Source: Sideroxydans sp. (GTDB lineage: Bacteria > Pseudomonadota > Gammaproteobacteria > Burkholderiales > Gallionellaceae). From it: a stretch of 32,483 nt of DNA. The notes under the pieces are model-generated. The model saw only the letters and a list, made by a program, of their open reading frames with translations, was not told the origin of the DNA and did not search any database. Made by a program: the position numbers and the translations under genes. Every line of letters begins with the position of its first letter. Position 1 is the first letter of the stretch. Below, in pieces: positions 14,636-21,997 of the stretch. The DNA lies in assembly GCA_028687425.1 (NCBI GenBank), contig JAQUAD010000031.1:1-32483 (forward strand), in the 5' to 3' direction.

Positions 14636-16972
14636 CTACAGCTTCAGCAGGTGTATGGCGCCGACGCCGAGCGCGAACTGGTAGAAGATCTGCGCCCAGT
14701 CTTTCAGCTCACGGGTGAAGGTGGTCTCGTCCAGCTTTTCCGGCACGATCACGGCATCGCCCGGCATCAGGGCTTCTCCGCTGATATCGCCGAACAGCGA
14801 GTTGGCGGCCTCGGAACTCTGTACGGTACCGTCCGCGCGCAACACGTAGATGCGCGACTCGTCCGCGCTGTTGGTGGGGCCGCCGGCCTGACGCAGATAG
14901 TCGGCCACCTGTTTGCCGGGCTTGTAGAGGAAGGCGTTCTCGTTGTAGACCATGCCCATCACGCTCACGGTCGAAGCGCGCGGCGGGACTATGAACTGGT
15001 CACCGTCTTCCAGCACGATGTCGGGGAGATCCTGCGCCAGCAGTTGGCTCTGCGACATCTCCAGCACGATGCGTCCGCTGGCACGTGCCTCGCGCATACG
15101 CTCCAGCAAGGCGCGCTGTCCTTCCGCCTGCGTCCTGGTGGCAACCAGATCTTCCTTGCTGAGTGCGGTCTGGCTCTTCAGCGCGACATTGCGCTCGATG
15201 TCCTGCGACATGCGGTCGATCATTTCTTCCAGCTTCTGCTGCTGGCTCTGGCGCACCGATTCACGCTTGAACTCGGCGGCGAACAGATAGGCGTTGCCGG
15301 TCAGACCGCCCGCGCGCTGCACCAGCTGGCGCAGGGTTTCGCCCGCGTTCACCTTGTACACGCCGGCCTGGTTGAATTCGCCTTCCAGCCTGACGTACAC
15401 GCTGCGTTTGTCCGCCGGCACACGGATGTCCTGCTTGGAAAAGATGGTGATCACATCGCCGGGCATCAGCAGCAGGTTGTTCATCTCGTCGCTGCCGGTC
15501 AGTGCCTTGCCCAGGTTGAACGGAAAAAGTCCGGTGCTCATCTCGGTCTTGTTCAACCGCTCCAGCAATGCGTAGTCCCAGTTGATCTCATTTATGTTGC
15601 GCTTGATTTCGGTGCGCAAGCCGGTCTCGCTGCTGACTTCCCGCCTGAAGATGTGGTTCTGCTGCTTCCAGTATTCCGGCACGATCAGCGCATCCATGTC
15701 CGGGATCAGGTCCTTGACGCGCATCCCGGTATGCCACGGATAGCGTCCGGGATTGGCCACATTGCCGCGCAGGGTGACGGCATTGTCGAACTGGCCGCTG
15801 ATGGTCTGCACCTGCACTACGTCGCCGTCCTTGAGCTGGCTCTGCAGGCCAGCCTCGTCCAGCGCCATCTCTTCCGTCCTGCGCATGCGGTGCTGGTCGA
15901 TGCGCTCGACACGCACCTTGTCGCCGTTCGCCGTACTGGTCAGGCCGCCGGCCAGCCAGATCAGCTCGGCCAGCGTGGCGCGGTTGGCCTTCAGCTCGTA
16001 GATCCCGGGATTGTTGACGCTGCCGGCAATGGCGGCCAGCGGACCCACCGGCGGGAAATAGATGACGTCACCGGGCTGCAGGGCGACGTCTTTCGATTTG
16101 TCGCCCTTGAGCAGGAAGTCGTACAGGTCCAGTTCGCTCACCACCTTGTCGTTGTGCTTGAGCTGTATGCGGCGCAGCGAGCCATTGAGCGAGGGGCCGC
16201 CGGAGGCGAACACGGTGTTGATCAGGGTGCTGAGCGAGCTGACGGTATAGGCACCCGGCTGTTTGGCCTGGCCGACGACGAACACCTGGATGGAACGCAG
16301 TTTTCCCAGCGATACGTTCAGGTCGAAATTGCGGAAGGAACGACTGAGTGCTTTTTTCAGATGGGCGCGCAGGTCGCTGAAACGCACACCGACCACGTTT
16401 ACATTGCCCACTTTGGGCAGGTAGATCGCGCCGTTGCGGTCCACCGTGACGGTCAGGTCGAAATCGATCTGACCCCAGCCGCGCACCTGCAGTTCGTCGC
16501 CCGGCCCGATCAGGTAATCGGCGGTGACCGGCACGTTGTCGAGCGGCGAGAATGAATCGGGTGCGTTCACGAACAATTTGTAGCCATAGAACGGTAAGGT
16601 TTTGCCCAGCGAGGTCGTGACGAACTGCTGGAACTCGTTCTGCTGTCTGTGGAAAGTGGTGTCTTCCGGTGCGGGAAGCGATGCACTTGATTCTGGTGCA
16701 GGGGGAGCGGCAGGAGTGGCCGGCGATTCCGGTTTCATTTGCCCTGTCATTTCCTGCTGCACTGCGTTGCCGGCAACATCCTTGCTGCAACCGAGGGCAT
16801 TGGGATCGGCGCAGGGATCACCCAGAGTGCCGCCGGCGAACAATACACCGGCGGCCGGCGGCATGCCGCTCGGTATCGTCTGCGCATGGACAGACGACGA
16901 TGCAAGCAGGAACATGCCGATACACAGCAAACTGCTGGCAACGCTGGTACCTAAGAATGTCCTTGGGTTCAT
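14636..16972 (-). CDS. Outer-membrane polysaccharide export protein (Wza/OPX type) with several SLBB domains
   Basis: 778 residues from the ATG at 16970-16972, chosen because GGGAG lies seven bases upstream and a clean signal peptide (1-30, ending SSVHA) follows; an ATG 21 codons earlier (17033-17035) lacks these. The poly-export domain is shown by YLIGPGDELQVRGWGQIDFDLTVTV... (start quoted only) and YLPKVGNVNVVGV. Several SLBB beta-grasp repeats follow (FVVGQAKQPGAY, IAGSVNNPGIYEL, LRGNVANPGRYPW, VRLEGEFNQAGVY, VMGMVYNENAFLY). This is about twice the length of E. coli Wza (about 380), resembling the large OPX proteins with many SLBB units. It forms the outer-membrane exit of the polysaccharide machinery. 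First gene of the cluster. Confidence 0.88.
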   Translation of the reverse strand: MNPRTFLGTSVASSLLCIGMFLLASSSVHAQTIPSGMPPAAGVLFAGGTLGDPCADPNALGCSKDVAGNAVQQEMTGQMKPESPATPAAPPAPESSASLPAPEDTTFHRQQNEFQQFVTTSLGKTLPFYGYKLFVNAPDSFSPLDNVPVTADYLIGPGDELQVRGWGQIDFDLTVTVDRNGAIYLPKVGNVNVVGVRFSDLRAHLKKALSRSFRNFDLNVSLGKLRSIQVFVVGQAKQPGAYTVSSLSTLINTVFASGGPSLNGSLRRIQLKHNDKVVSELDLYDFLLKGDKSKDVALQPGDVIYFPPVGPLAAIAGSVNNPGIYELKANRATLAELIWLAGGLTSTANGDKVRVERIDQHRMRRTEEMALDEAGLQSQLKDGDVVQVQTISGQFDNAVTLRGNVANPGRYPWHTGMRVKDLIPDMDALIVPEYWKQQNHIFRREVSSETGLRTEIKRNINEINWDYALLERLNKTEMSTGLFPFNLGKALTGSDEMNNLLLMPGDVITIFSKQDIRVPADKRSVYVRLEGEFNQAGVYKVNAGETLRQLVQRAGGLTGNAYLFAAEFKRESVRQSQQQKLEEMIDRMSQDIERNVALKSQTALSKEDLVATRTQAEGQRALLERMREARASGRIVLEMSQSQLLAQDLPDIVLEDGDQFIVPPRASTVSVMGMVYNENAFLYKPGKQVADYLRQAGGPTNSADESRIYVLRADGTVQSSEAANSLFGDISGEALMPGDAVIVPEKLDETTFTRELKDWAQIFYQFALGVGAIHLLKL

Positions 16973-17037
16973 CCGCACTCTCCCGCATCGAGTTTCGAAT
17001 TGCGCACACGCGATGTCTGCACAGGCGCGCGACAACG

Positions 17038-17054
17038 TGCAGTGACGATACCAA
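17038..17054 (-). promoter_or_regulatory. Possible sigma-54 promoter before the export gene
   Basis: The minus strand reads TTGGTATCGTCACTGCA: the GG and GC pairs are 12 bases apart, as required for -24/-12 elements, and most of the consensus TTGGCAC-N5-TTGCA is matched. It would give a leader of about 55 bases before the ATG at 16972. No sigma-54 activator gene is in the window. Confidence 0.35.
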
Positions 17055-17146
17055 CGGGATTATTTGAAGACGATAAGCGGAACGCTCTATTTGAAAGGTA
17101 GGCGTAGACAGTAGAAACGGTGCTGGGGATTACTGCAGGAATCGAT

Positions 17147-17221
17147 TGGTGGGCGATACTGGGTTCGAACCAGTGACCCCTGCCGTGTGAAGGCAGTGCT
17201 CTACCACTGAGCTAACCGCCC
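17147..17221 (-). tRNA. tRNA-Val (anticodon CAC)
   Basis: 75 bases on the minus strand including the encoded CCA. Acceptor GGGCGGT pairs with ATCGCCC (one G-T pair); the D arm GCTCAGTGGTAGAGC, anticodon stem CTGCC/GGCAG with loop TTCACAC (anticodon CAC, reading GTG Val codons) and T arm CTGGTTCGAACCCAG are all complete. It has its own promoter at 17236-17264. Confidence 0.95.
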
Positions 17222-17235
17222 AATCGAGGGCGCGC

Positions 17236-17264
17236 ATTTAATCACAGGCACCCATACCGGTCAA
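17236..17264 (-). promoter_or_regulatory. Promoter of tRNA-Val
   Basis: Minus strand: TTGACC, 17-base spacer, TTAAAT, then a GC-rich discriminator (GCGCGCC) like those of stringently controlled stable-RNA promoters. The tRNA 5' end lies 15 bases downstream of the -10. Confidence 0.6.
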
Positions 17265-17268
17265 TTTG

Positions 17269-17297
17269 TTTATCAGGCAATTCCAACCCTGTAGAAT
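17269..17297 (+). promoter_or_regulatory. Weak candidate promoter of gltX
   Basis: TTTATC, 17 bases, TAGAAT, 40 bases before the gltX ATG. The -10 is fair, the -35 poor. It lies immediately beside the divergent tRNA-Val promoter. Confidence 0.3.
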
Positions 17298-17336
17298 GCG
17301 CGCCTTCTTACATAAAGCCAGAATCAGGAAAGCAAC

Positions 17337-18734
17337 ATGACCGTCCGTACCCGTTTCGCTCCCAGTCCAACCGGCTATCTGCACATCGGTGGTGCCCGCA
17401 CCGCGCTGTTCTCCTGGGCCTATGCCCGTAAGCACGGCGGCACTTTCATCCTGCGCATCGAGGATACCGATGTCGAGCGTTCCACGCCCGAAGCGGTGCA
17501 GGCCATCCTGGACGGCATGAACTGGCTGGGACTGGACCACGACGAAGGCCCGTTCTACCAGATGCAGCGCATGCCGCGTTACAAGGAAGTCATCCAGCAG
17601 ATGCTGGATGCAGGCCATGCCTATTATTGCTACACCTCGCCCGCCGAGCTGGAAGCCATGCGCGAAGCGCAGCGTGCACGCGGCGAAAAACCGCGTTACG
17701 ACGGTACCTGGCGTCCCGAACCCGGCAAGACCCTGCCGGCCATCCCGGCTGATATCAAGCCGGTGATCCGTTTCAAGAACCCGACCGACGGCGTGGTGGG
17801 CTGGGACGATATGGTCAAGGGCCATATCGAATTCAGCAACAGCGAACTGGACGACCTGATCATCGCCCGTTCGGACGGCACGCCGACTTATAACTTCTGT
17901 GTGGTGGTCGACGATTGGGACATGGGTATCACCCAGGTCATTCGCGGCGACGACCACGTCAACAACACGCCGCGCCAGATCAACATCCTCAAAGCCCTGG
18001 GCGCCAAAGTGCCCAGCTACGCTCACCTGTCGATGATCCTCGGCGACGACGGCACCAAGCTGTCCAAGCGCCACGGCGCGGTCAGCGTGATGCAGTACGA
18101 CGAGGACGGTTATCTGCGCGAGGCGGTCCTCAACTACCTGGCCCGCCTCGGCTGGTCGCATGGCGACGACGAGGTGTTCTCGGTCGAGCAGTTCTGCGAA
18201 TGGTTCGATCTGGACCACATCACGCCGTCTGCCGCGCAGTTCAACACCGAGAAGCTGAACTGGCTGAACAACCATTACATGAAGCAGATGGACAACGACA
18301 AGCTGGCCGCAATGGTGCGTCCGCGTCTGGAAGCGCGCGGCATCACTGTCGCCGACAGCCCCGCCCTCGCCGCTGTGGTCGGCTTATATAAGGAACGCGT
18401 CTCCACCTTGAACGAACTGGCCGATGCTGCCGAAGTGTTCTACATCGACCTGCATCCCGATGCGGCATTGCTGGCGGAACAACTCAGTGAAGAAGCCGTT
18501 CCTGCCCTGCGTGACTTTGCAGCCAAGCTCGCCACGGCAAGCTGGGATGCACCTGCCATCAGCGCACTGATCAAGGATGTCATCACGCAACACGGATTGA
18601 AGATGCCGAAACTGGCCATGCCCTTGCGTGTGATGCTCACCGGGCAGAAGCAGGCACCATCGGTGGATGCATTGGTGGTCCTGTTCCCGCGCGAGATGGT
18701 TGTGCAGCGTATCGAGAAGAATCTCGCAAAATAA
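17337..18734 (+). CDS. gltX: Glutamyl-tRNA synthetase
   Basis: 465 residues, the usual length for bacterial GluRS. Class I signatures are both present: HIGG at 16-19 within [19 protein letters not shown], and KLSKR at 241-245 followed by HGAVSV. The C-terminal anticodon-binding helical domain (about 320-465) is complete. It charges tRNA-Glu with glutamate in the cytoplasm, and in organisms lacking GlnRS can also charge tRNA-Gln. AGGAA lies six bases before the ATG. Two tRNA-Glu genes lie directly downstream on the same strand, after a strong promoter at 18747-18775, an arrangement that puts enzyme and substrate genes together. Confidence 0.97.
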   Translation: MTVRTRFAPSPTGYLHIGGARTALFSWAYARKHGGTFILRIEDTDVERSTPEAVQAILDGMNWLGLDHDEGPFYQMQRMPRYKEVIQQMLDAGHAYYCYTSPAELEAMREAQRARGEKPRYDGTWRPEPGKTLPAIPADIKPVIRFKNPTDGVVGWDDMVKGHIEFSNSELDDLIIARSDGTPTYNFCVVVDDWDMGITQVIRGDDHVNNTPRQINILKALGAKVPSYAHLSMILGDDGTKLSKRHGAVSVMQYDEDGYLREAVLNYLARLGWSHGDDEVFSVEQFCEWFDLDHITPSAAQFNTEKLNWLNNHYMKQMDNDKLAAMVRPRLEARGITVADSPALAAVVGLYKERVSTLNELADAAEVFYIDLHPDAALLAEQLSEEAVPALRDFAAKLATASWDAPAISALIKDVITQHGLKMPKLAMPLRVMLTGQKQAPSVDALVVLFPREMVVQRIEKNLAK

Positions 18735-18746
18735 CTGCCTGAGCGC

Positions 18747-18775
18747 TTTACAAGGCAGGGGGGCATCAATATAAT
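18747..18775 (+). promoter_or_regulatory. Strong promoter of the tRNA-Ala/tRNA-Glu genes
   Basis: TTTACA, 17-base spacer, perfect TATAAT, followed by a GCGCGC discriminator as in stringently regulated tRNA promoters. It begins 13 bases after the gltX stop and lies 26 bases before tRNA-Ala. Confidence 0.75.
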
Positions 18776-18801
18776 GCGCGCTCTTTTCGGGGGCACCCCT
18801 G

Positions 18802-18877
<76 letters not shown>

Positions 18878-18898
18878 AAGAAAAGTAGCAGTACCGTA

Positions 18899-18974
18899 GT
18901 CCCCTTCGTCTAGAGGCCTAGGACACCGCCCTTTCACGGCGATAACACGAGTTCGAATCTCGTAGGGGACGCCA
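18899..18974 (+). tRNA. tRNA-Glu (anticodon TTC), copy 1
   Basis: 76 bases with encoded CCA; anticodon loop CTTTCAC. Acceptor GTCCCCT/AGGGGAC and T stem ACGAG/CTCGT are perfect. The anticodon stem CCGCC/GGCGA has a C-A mismatch at its outermost pair (27-43). Identical to copy 2. Confidence 0.96.
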
Positions 18975-19014
18975 GATCCAGTTGCGCAGTGCTCGCACTG
19001 TGGCAACAAAGCAG

Positions 19015-19037
19015 ATAGCCCTTCGGGGCTATTTTGT
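19015..19037 (+). terminator. Intrinsic terminator between the two tRNA-Glu genes
   Basis: ATAGCCC-TTCG-GGGCTAT, a perfect 7-base stem with a stable tetraloop, followed by TTTGTT. Located 40 bases after tRNA-Glu copy 1. Confidence 0.75.
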
Positions 19038-19048
19038 TAATAGTTGAA

Positions 19049-19124
19049 GTCCCCTTCGTCTAGAGGCCTAGGACACCGCCCTTTCACGGCGATAACACGA
19101 GTTCGAATCTCGTAGGGGACGCCA
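19049..19124 (+). tRNA. tRNA-Glu (anticodon TTC), copy 2
   Basis: Base-for-base identical to copy 1 over all 76 positions, including the C27-A43 mismatch; only about four bases of flank are shared. It follows a terminator by 11 bases and no clear promoter of its own was found, so expression may depend on readthrough. Confidence 0.96.
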
Positions 19125-19156
19125 GATTCACATGCACTGCGAAACAGTCGTGCAAT

Positions 19157-19187
19157 ACAAAAGCCCCTCACGGGGCTTTTTTGTTTT
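19157..19187. terminator. Terminator, usable from both sides
   Basis: AAAAGCCCC-TCAC-GGGGCTTTT with T-run on the plus strand (TTTTTTG) and an A-run on the other side. It ends the tRNA transcript and, on the minus strand, lies just beyond the last gene of the SUF operon. Confidence 0.85.
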
Positions 19188-19196
19188 CGGTCTCCC

Positions 19197-19493
19197 TTAC
19201 TTCCAGCTAACGAAAGTCTCTTCCTTCACCGCAGCCTTGAGCAGTTCGATGAGCGGCAGCGCGCGGTTCTTCAGACTCACGTTCGGCTCGTCCGCATCCT
19301 TGCTTGTCGTGGTTGCTGCGGATGGATTGGCGTTGACCGCTGCGGTCAATCGTTCCAGTGCCGTGGGCACATCTTCGGCACGGATCGCGCCGGGCACGGT
19401 TGCGCTGTGCCCCATCATCCTGAGCATGGACAGCCCGACGTCGCCGAACATGGTGATGTCGGCATAGGCTTCTGTGGTGAATGTCACGAGCAC
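19197..19493 (-). CDS. DUF1840 family protein
   Basis: 98 residues from the GTG at 19491-19493, chosen because AGGAG lies six bases upstream and the protein then begins VLVTFTTEAYADITMFGDV, as in DUF1840 proteins; a frame opening at 19565 adds 24 residues that look unlike the family. The SMLRMMGHS and PGAIRAEDVPTALERL blocks are also typical. The family has no known function; members are small cytoplasmic proteins found mainly in beta- and gammaproteobacteria. It is last on the strand after the SUF genes, 103 bases beyond the Rieske gene, with a hairpin in between, so it may be cotranscribed or separately controlled. Confidence 0.75.
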   Translation of the reverse strand: MLVTFTTEAYADITMFGDVGLSMLRMMGHSATVPGAIRAEDVPTALERLTAAVNANPSAATTTSKDADEPNVSLKNRALPLIELLKAAVKEETFVSWK

Positions 19494-19521
19494 GGATATC
19501 TCCTTTGAATGAGGTGCGAGT

Positions 19522-19544
19522 ATGCGGCACATTGCGTGCCGCAT
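19522..19544. repeat. Hairpin ATGCGGCAC-5-GTGCCGCAT
   Basis: Perfect 9-base inverted repeat, 29 bases upstream of the DUF1840 GTG. No T-run on either side, so it may be an operator, an RNA processing site or a stabilising hairpin between the Rieske and DUF1840 genes. Confidence 0.45.
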
Positions 19545-19596
19545 GGCATGAACTTTACATCGCAACGCGCTTGAAGGGCGATATTGAATGCAAGGG

Positions 19597-19908
19597 TCAC
19601 GCGCTTTCCAGCTGCACCATGCCTTGCGAGACCCTCACACTGTAGGTGCGCAGGTCTTCATATGCCGGTGGTCCCAGCACGGCGCCCGTGCGGACCGAGA
19701 AGCGAGCCCCGTGTCGCGGGCAGATGATCTCATCGCCTTCGAGTTGCCCCTGGGCCAGTTCGCCGCCATCGTGCGGACAGGCATCCTTGATGGCAAAGAA
19801 CTCGCCGCCAAGATTGAAAACCGCCACCGCAGTGCCGTCCACATCGATCACGCGGCATGTCCCCGGCGCGATCTCCTCGACACGTGCGACATCCAGCCAT
19901 GGACTCAT
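19597..19908 (-). CDS. Rieske [2Fe-2S] ferredoxin-like protein
   Basis: 103 residues. The two cluster-binding motifs are complete: C44-P-H46 (ACPHDGGEL) and C63-P-R-H66 (CPRHGARF), giving the two Cys and two His ligands of a Rieske cluster, in the NirD/dioxygenase-ferredoxin type spacing. No signal peptide or membrane helix, so it is soluble and cytoplasmic. GAGG lies six bases before the ATG. It follows sufT by 16 bases, so it belongs to the SUF operon; such ferredoxins follow SUF genes in other bacteria and may supply electrons for cluster assembly, but its partner here is not known. Confidence 0.88.
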   Translation of the reverse strand: MSPWLDVARVEEIAPGTCRVIDVDGTAVAVFNLGGEFFAIKDACPHDGGELAQGQLEGDEIICPRHGARFSVRTGAVLGPPAYEDLRTYSVRVSQGMVQLESA

Positions 19909-19924
19909 TGTGCACCTCGATTCT

Positions 19925-20284
19925 TCATAACATATCCAGTTGCAGCCGCGCGGCTTCGGTCATGCGTTCCGGTCCCCACGGCGGCTCCCAGACCAGTTCC
20001 ACCTGTACCTGGCTGACATCGGGGATGGCGAGTAGCGTCTCCTGTACGGTCTGTGGGAATTCCTGCGCGACCGGACAATTGGCGGCGGTCAGGGTCATCT
20101 GGATGTTCACCTCGCCGGAAGGCTGCACGTCCAGATCGTAGATCAGACCCAGATCGTAGATGTTCACGGGCAGCTCGGGATCATGGATGGTGCGCAGCTT
20201 GTCGATGACCTGCGCTTCCAGGTCGCTGCCCCGGCTGTGCACCGGCTCCAGTTGCGTGACGTTGGCTCTCAATCTGTCGAACAT
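19925..20284 (-). CDS. sufT: SufT, MIP18/DUF59-type Fe-S assembly factor
   Basis: 119 residues. The MIP18 core is plain: HDPELPVNIYDLGLIYD (about 34-50), TLTAANCPVA with the conserved C70, and the C-terminal WEPPWGPERMTEAA block characteristic of the SufT branch. SufT helps mature Fe-S proteins, especially when demand is high, probably acting after cluster assembly on SufBCD. AGGTG precedes the ATG by four bases. It lies between sufU and the Rieske gene, with short gaps of 22 and 16 bases, consistent with cotranscription. Confidence 0.9.
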   Translation of the reverse strand: MFDRLRANVTQLEPVHSRGSDLEAQVIDKLRTIHDPELPVNIYDLGLIYDLDVQPSGEVNIQMTLTAANCPVAQEFPQTVQETLLAIPDVSQVQVELVWEPPWGPERMTEAARLQLDML

Positions 20285-20306
20285 GCTGCACCTGTTTATC
20301 TGGTCA

Positions 20307-20747
20307 TCATTCGGTCTTCACCGGCGTGGCGACGTTCTCCAGCGCGGCCTTCATGGTGTGCCAGGCCAGCGTTGCGCATTTCACCCGCTGCGGGAACTCA
20401 TGCACGCCGGACAACACTGCCAGCTTGCCCACCGCGCCGCCACTGCCGCCGTCGGCCACCATGTGATGCACTTGCTCCAGCAGACGCAATGCTTCGTCCG
20501 CACGTTTGCCCTTGATGCTTTCCGTCATGAGCGAGGCCGATGCGGTCGCGATCGCGCAGCCGTTCCCCTCGAAGCGCGCGTCGCGGATGACGCCGTCGTC
20601 CACTTTCAGGAACAGCTTGATCCGGTCGCCGCACAGCGGGTTGTAGCCTTCGGCCACGTGGTTGGCATCCGCCAGACGTCCGGCATTGCGTGGCTGGCGA
20701 TAGTGGTCGAGGATGGTCTCCTGATAAAGTTCGCGCAGTTCGGTCAT
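20307..20747 (-). CDS. sufU: SufU, IscU-like sulfur transfer/scaffold protein
   Basis: 146 residues. The three conserved cysteines and the Asp are present: C39 and D41 (YNPLCGD), C64 (GNGCAI) and C124 (KCATLAWH). The roughly 20-residue insertion between the second and third Cys (KRADEALRLLEQ... and DGGSGGAVGKL) marks SufU rather than IscU. SufU takes the persulfide sulfur from SufS, with zinc bound by these ligands, and passes it to SufBCD. The start ATG overlaps the sufS stop (ATGA), so translation is coupled to its partner enzyme. Confidence 0.92.
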   Translation of the reverse strand: MTELRELYQETILDHYRQPRNAGRLADANHVAEGYNPLCGDRIKLFLKVDDGVIRDARFEGNGCAIATASASLMTESIKGKRADEALRLLEQVHHMVADGGSGGAVGKLAVLSGVHEFPQRVKCATLAWHTMKAALENVATPVKTE

Positions 20748-21997
20748 TGCTTGAACACCTTTTTGGCCTGGTGGATCGCGTTCACCAGCACATCCACATC
20801 ATGGCGGCTGTTGTACAACGCAAACGAAGCGCGTGCCGTGGCCGGCAAACCGAAACGTTCCATCAGCGGCATGGTGCAGTGGTGCCCGGTGCGGATCGCC
20901 ACGCCCTCCTCGTCCAGCAGCGTGCCGATATCGTGCGGGTGCATGCCTTCCAGCACGAAGGAAAGGATGCATATCTTTTCCCGTGCATTACCGACGATGG
21001 TCAGCCCCGGGATCTCGGACAAGGCCTGCGTCGCATAGGTCAGCAATGAATGTTCATGCGCAAGCAGGTCTTCCCAGTCGAAACCGTTCAGATAATCGAT
21101 GGCGACGCCAAGCCCGATGGCGCCGGCGATGTTGGGCGTACCGGCCTCGAACTTGAAGGGTAGCGTGTTGAAGCTCGTCTCCGCGAAACTGACGGAGCGG
21201 ATCATGTCACCGCCGCCCTGATAGGCCGGCATCGCTTCCAGCAAGGCGGCCTTGCCGTACAGCGCGCCGATGCCGGTCGGGCCGTACAGCTTGTGGCCGG
21301 AGAAGGCATAGAAATCGCAATCCAGTTCTTGCACATCCACCGGCAGATGAGCGACCGCCTGCGCACCATCGAGCAGCACCGGCACATCGTGCCGGTGGGC
21401 CTGCGCGACGATCTCCGCCACGGGGTTGATGGTGCCCAGCGTGTTGGAGACATGCGTCACCGCCACCAGACGCGTGTGTTCGTTCAGCAGGTCGGCATAA
21501 GCATCCATGCGCAACTCCCCCTCATCGCTGATCGGAATGATGCGCAGCGTGGCGCCGGTCTGCTGGCACAGCATCTGCCAGGGCACGATGTTGGAGTGGT
21601 GTTCCATCTGGCTGAGGATGATCTCGTCGCCGCTGTGGAAACGGCTGCGCCCGTAGCTCTGCGCGACCAGATTGATCGCCTCGGTGGTGCCGCGCACGAA
21701 CACGATCTCGCTGGAACTGGCCGCGTTGAGCAGATGCTGTACCGCCGTGCGCGCATGCTCGTAGGCTTCGGTCGCCTGCTGGCTGAGGCTGTGGATGCCG
21801 CGATGCACATTGGCGTTGGTGTTGAGATAGTAATTGCGCTCGGCTTCGATCACCGACAGCGGCTTTTGCGTGGTCGCTGCGTTATCCAGATAGATCAGCG
21901 GTTTGCCGTGCACCTTGCTCTTCAGGATAGGAAAATCCGTGCGCCAGAATTGCGCCTGCATGTCATCGTAATGGAACAGTTTGTCGGCCAGGCTCAT
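20744..21997 (-). CDS. sufS: SufS cysteine desulfurase (group II)
   Basis: 417 residues, PLP-dependent. The PLP lysine is in AFSGHKLYGPTG (near residue 236), preceded by the DGAQAVAHLPVDV cofactor site; HHSN (near 133-136) stacks on PLP. The catalytic cysteine is in RTGHHCTMPL (near 373), with the short loop of group II enzymes that depend on SufU or SufE. The enzyme converts cysteine to alanine and a persulfide. Its start overlaps the sufD stop by four bases (ATGA) and its stop overlaps the start of sufU. Confidence 0.95.
   Translation of the reverse strand: MSLADKLFHYDDMQAQFWRTDFPILKSKVHGKPLIYLDNAATTQKPLSVIEAERNYYLNTNANVHRGIHSLSQQATEAYEHARTAVQHLLNAASSSEIVFVRGTTEAINLVAQSYGRSRFHSGDEIILSQMEHHSNIVPWQMLCQQTGATLRIIPISDEGELRMDAYADLLNEHTRLVAVTHVSNTLGTINPVAEIVAQAHRHDVPVLLDGAQAVAHLPVDVQELDCDFYAFSGHKLYGPTGIGALYGKAALLEAMPAYQGGGDMIRSVSFAETSFNTLPFKFEAGTPNIAGAIGLGVAIDYLNGFDWEDLLAHEHSLLTYATQALSEIPGLTIVGNAREKICILSFVLEGMHPHDIGTLLDEEGVAIRTGHHCTMPLMERFGLPATARASFALYNSRHDVDVLVNAIHQAKKVFKQ

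Noticed and set aside
14492-16555. Plus-strand open frame of 687 codons opposite the polysaccharide export gene
   Set aside because: Antisense shadow; the minus frame carries clear SLBB domains.
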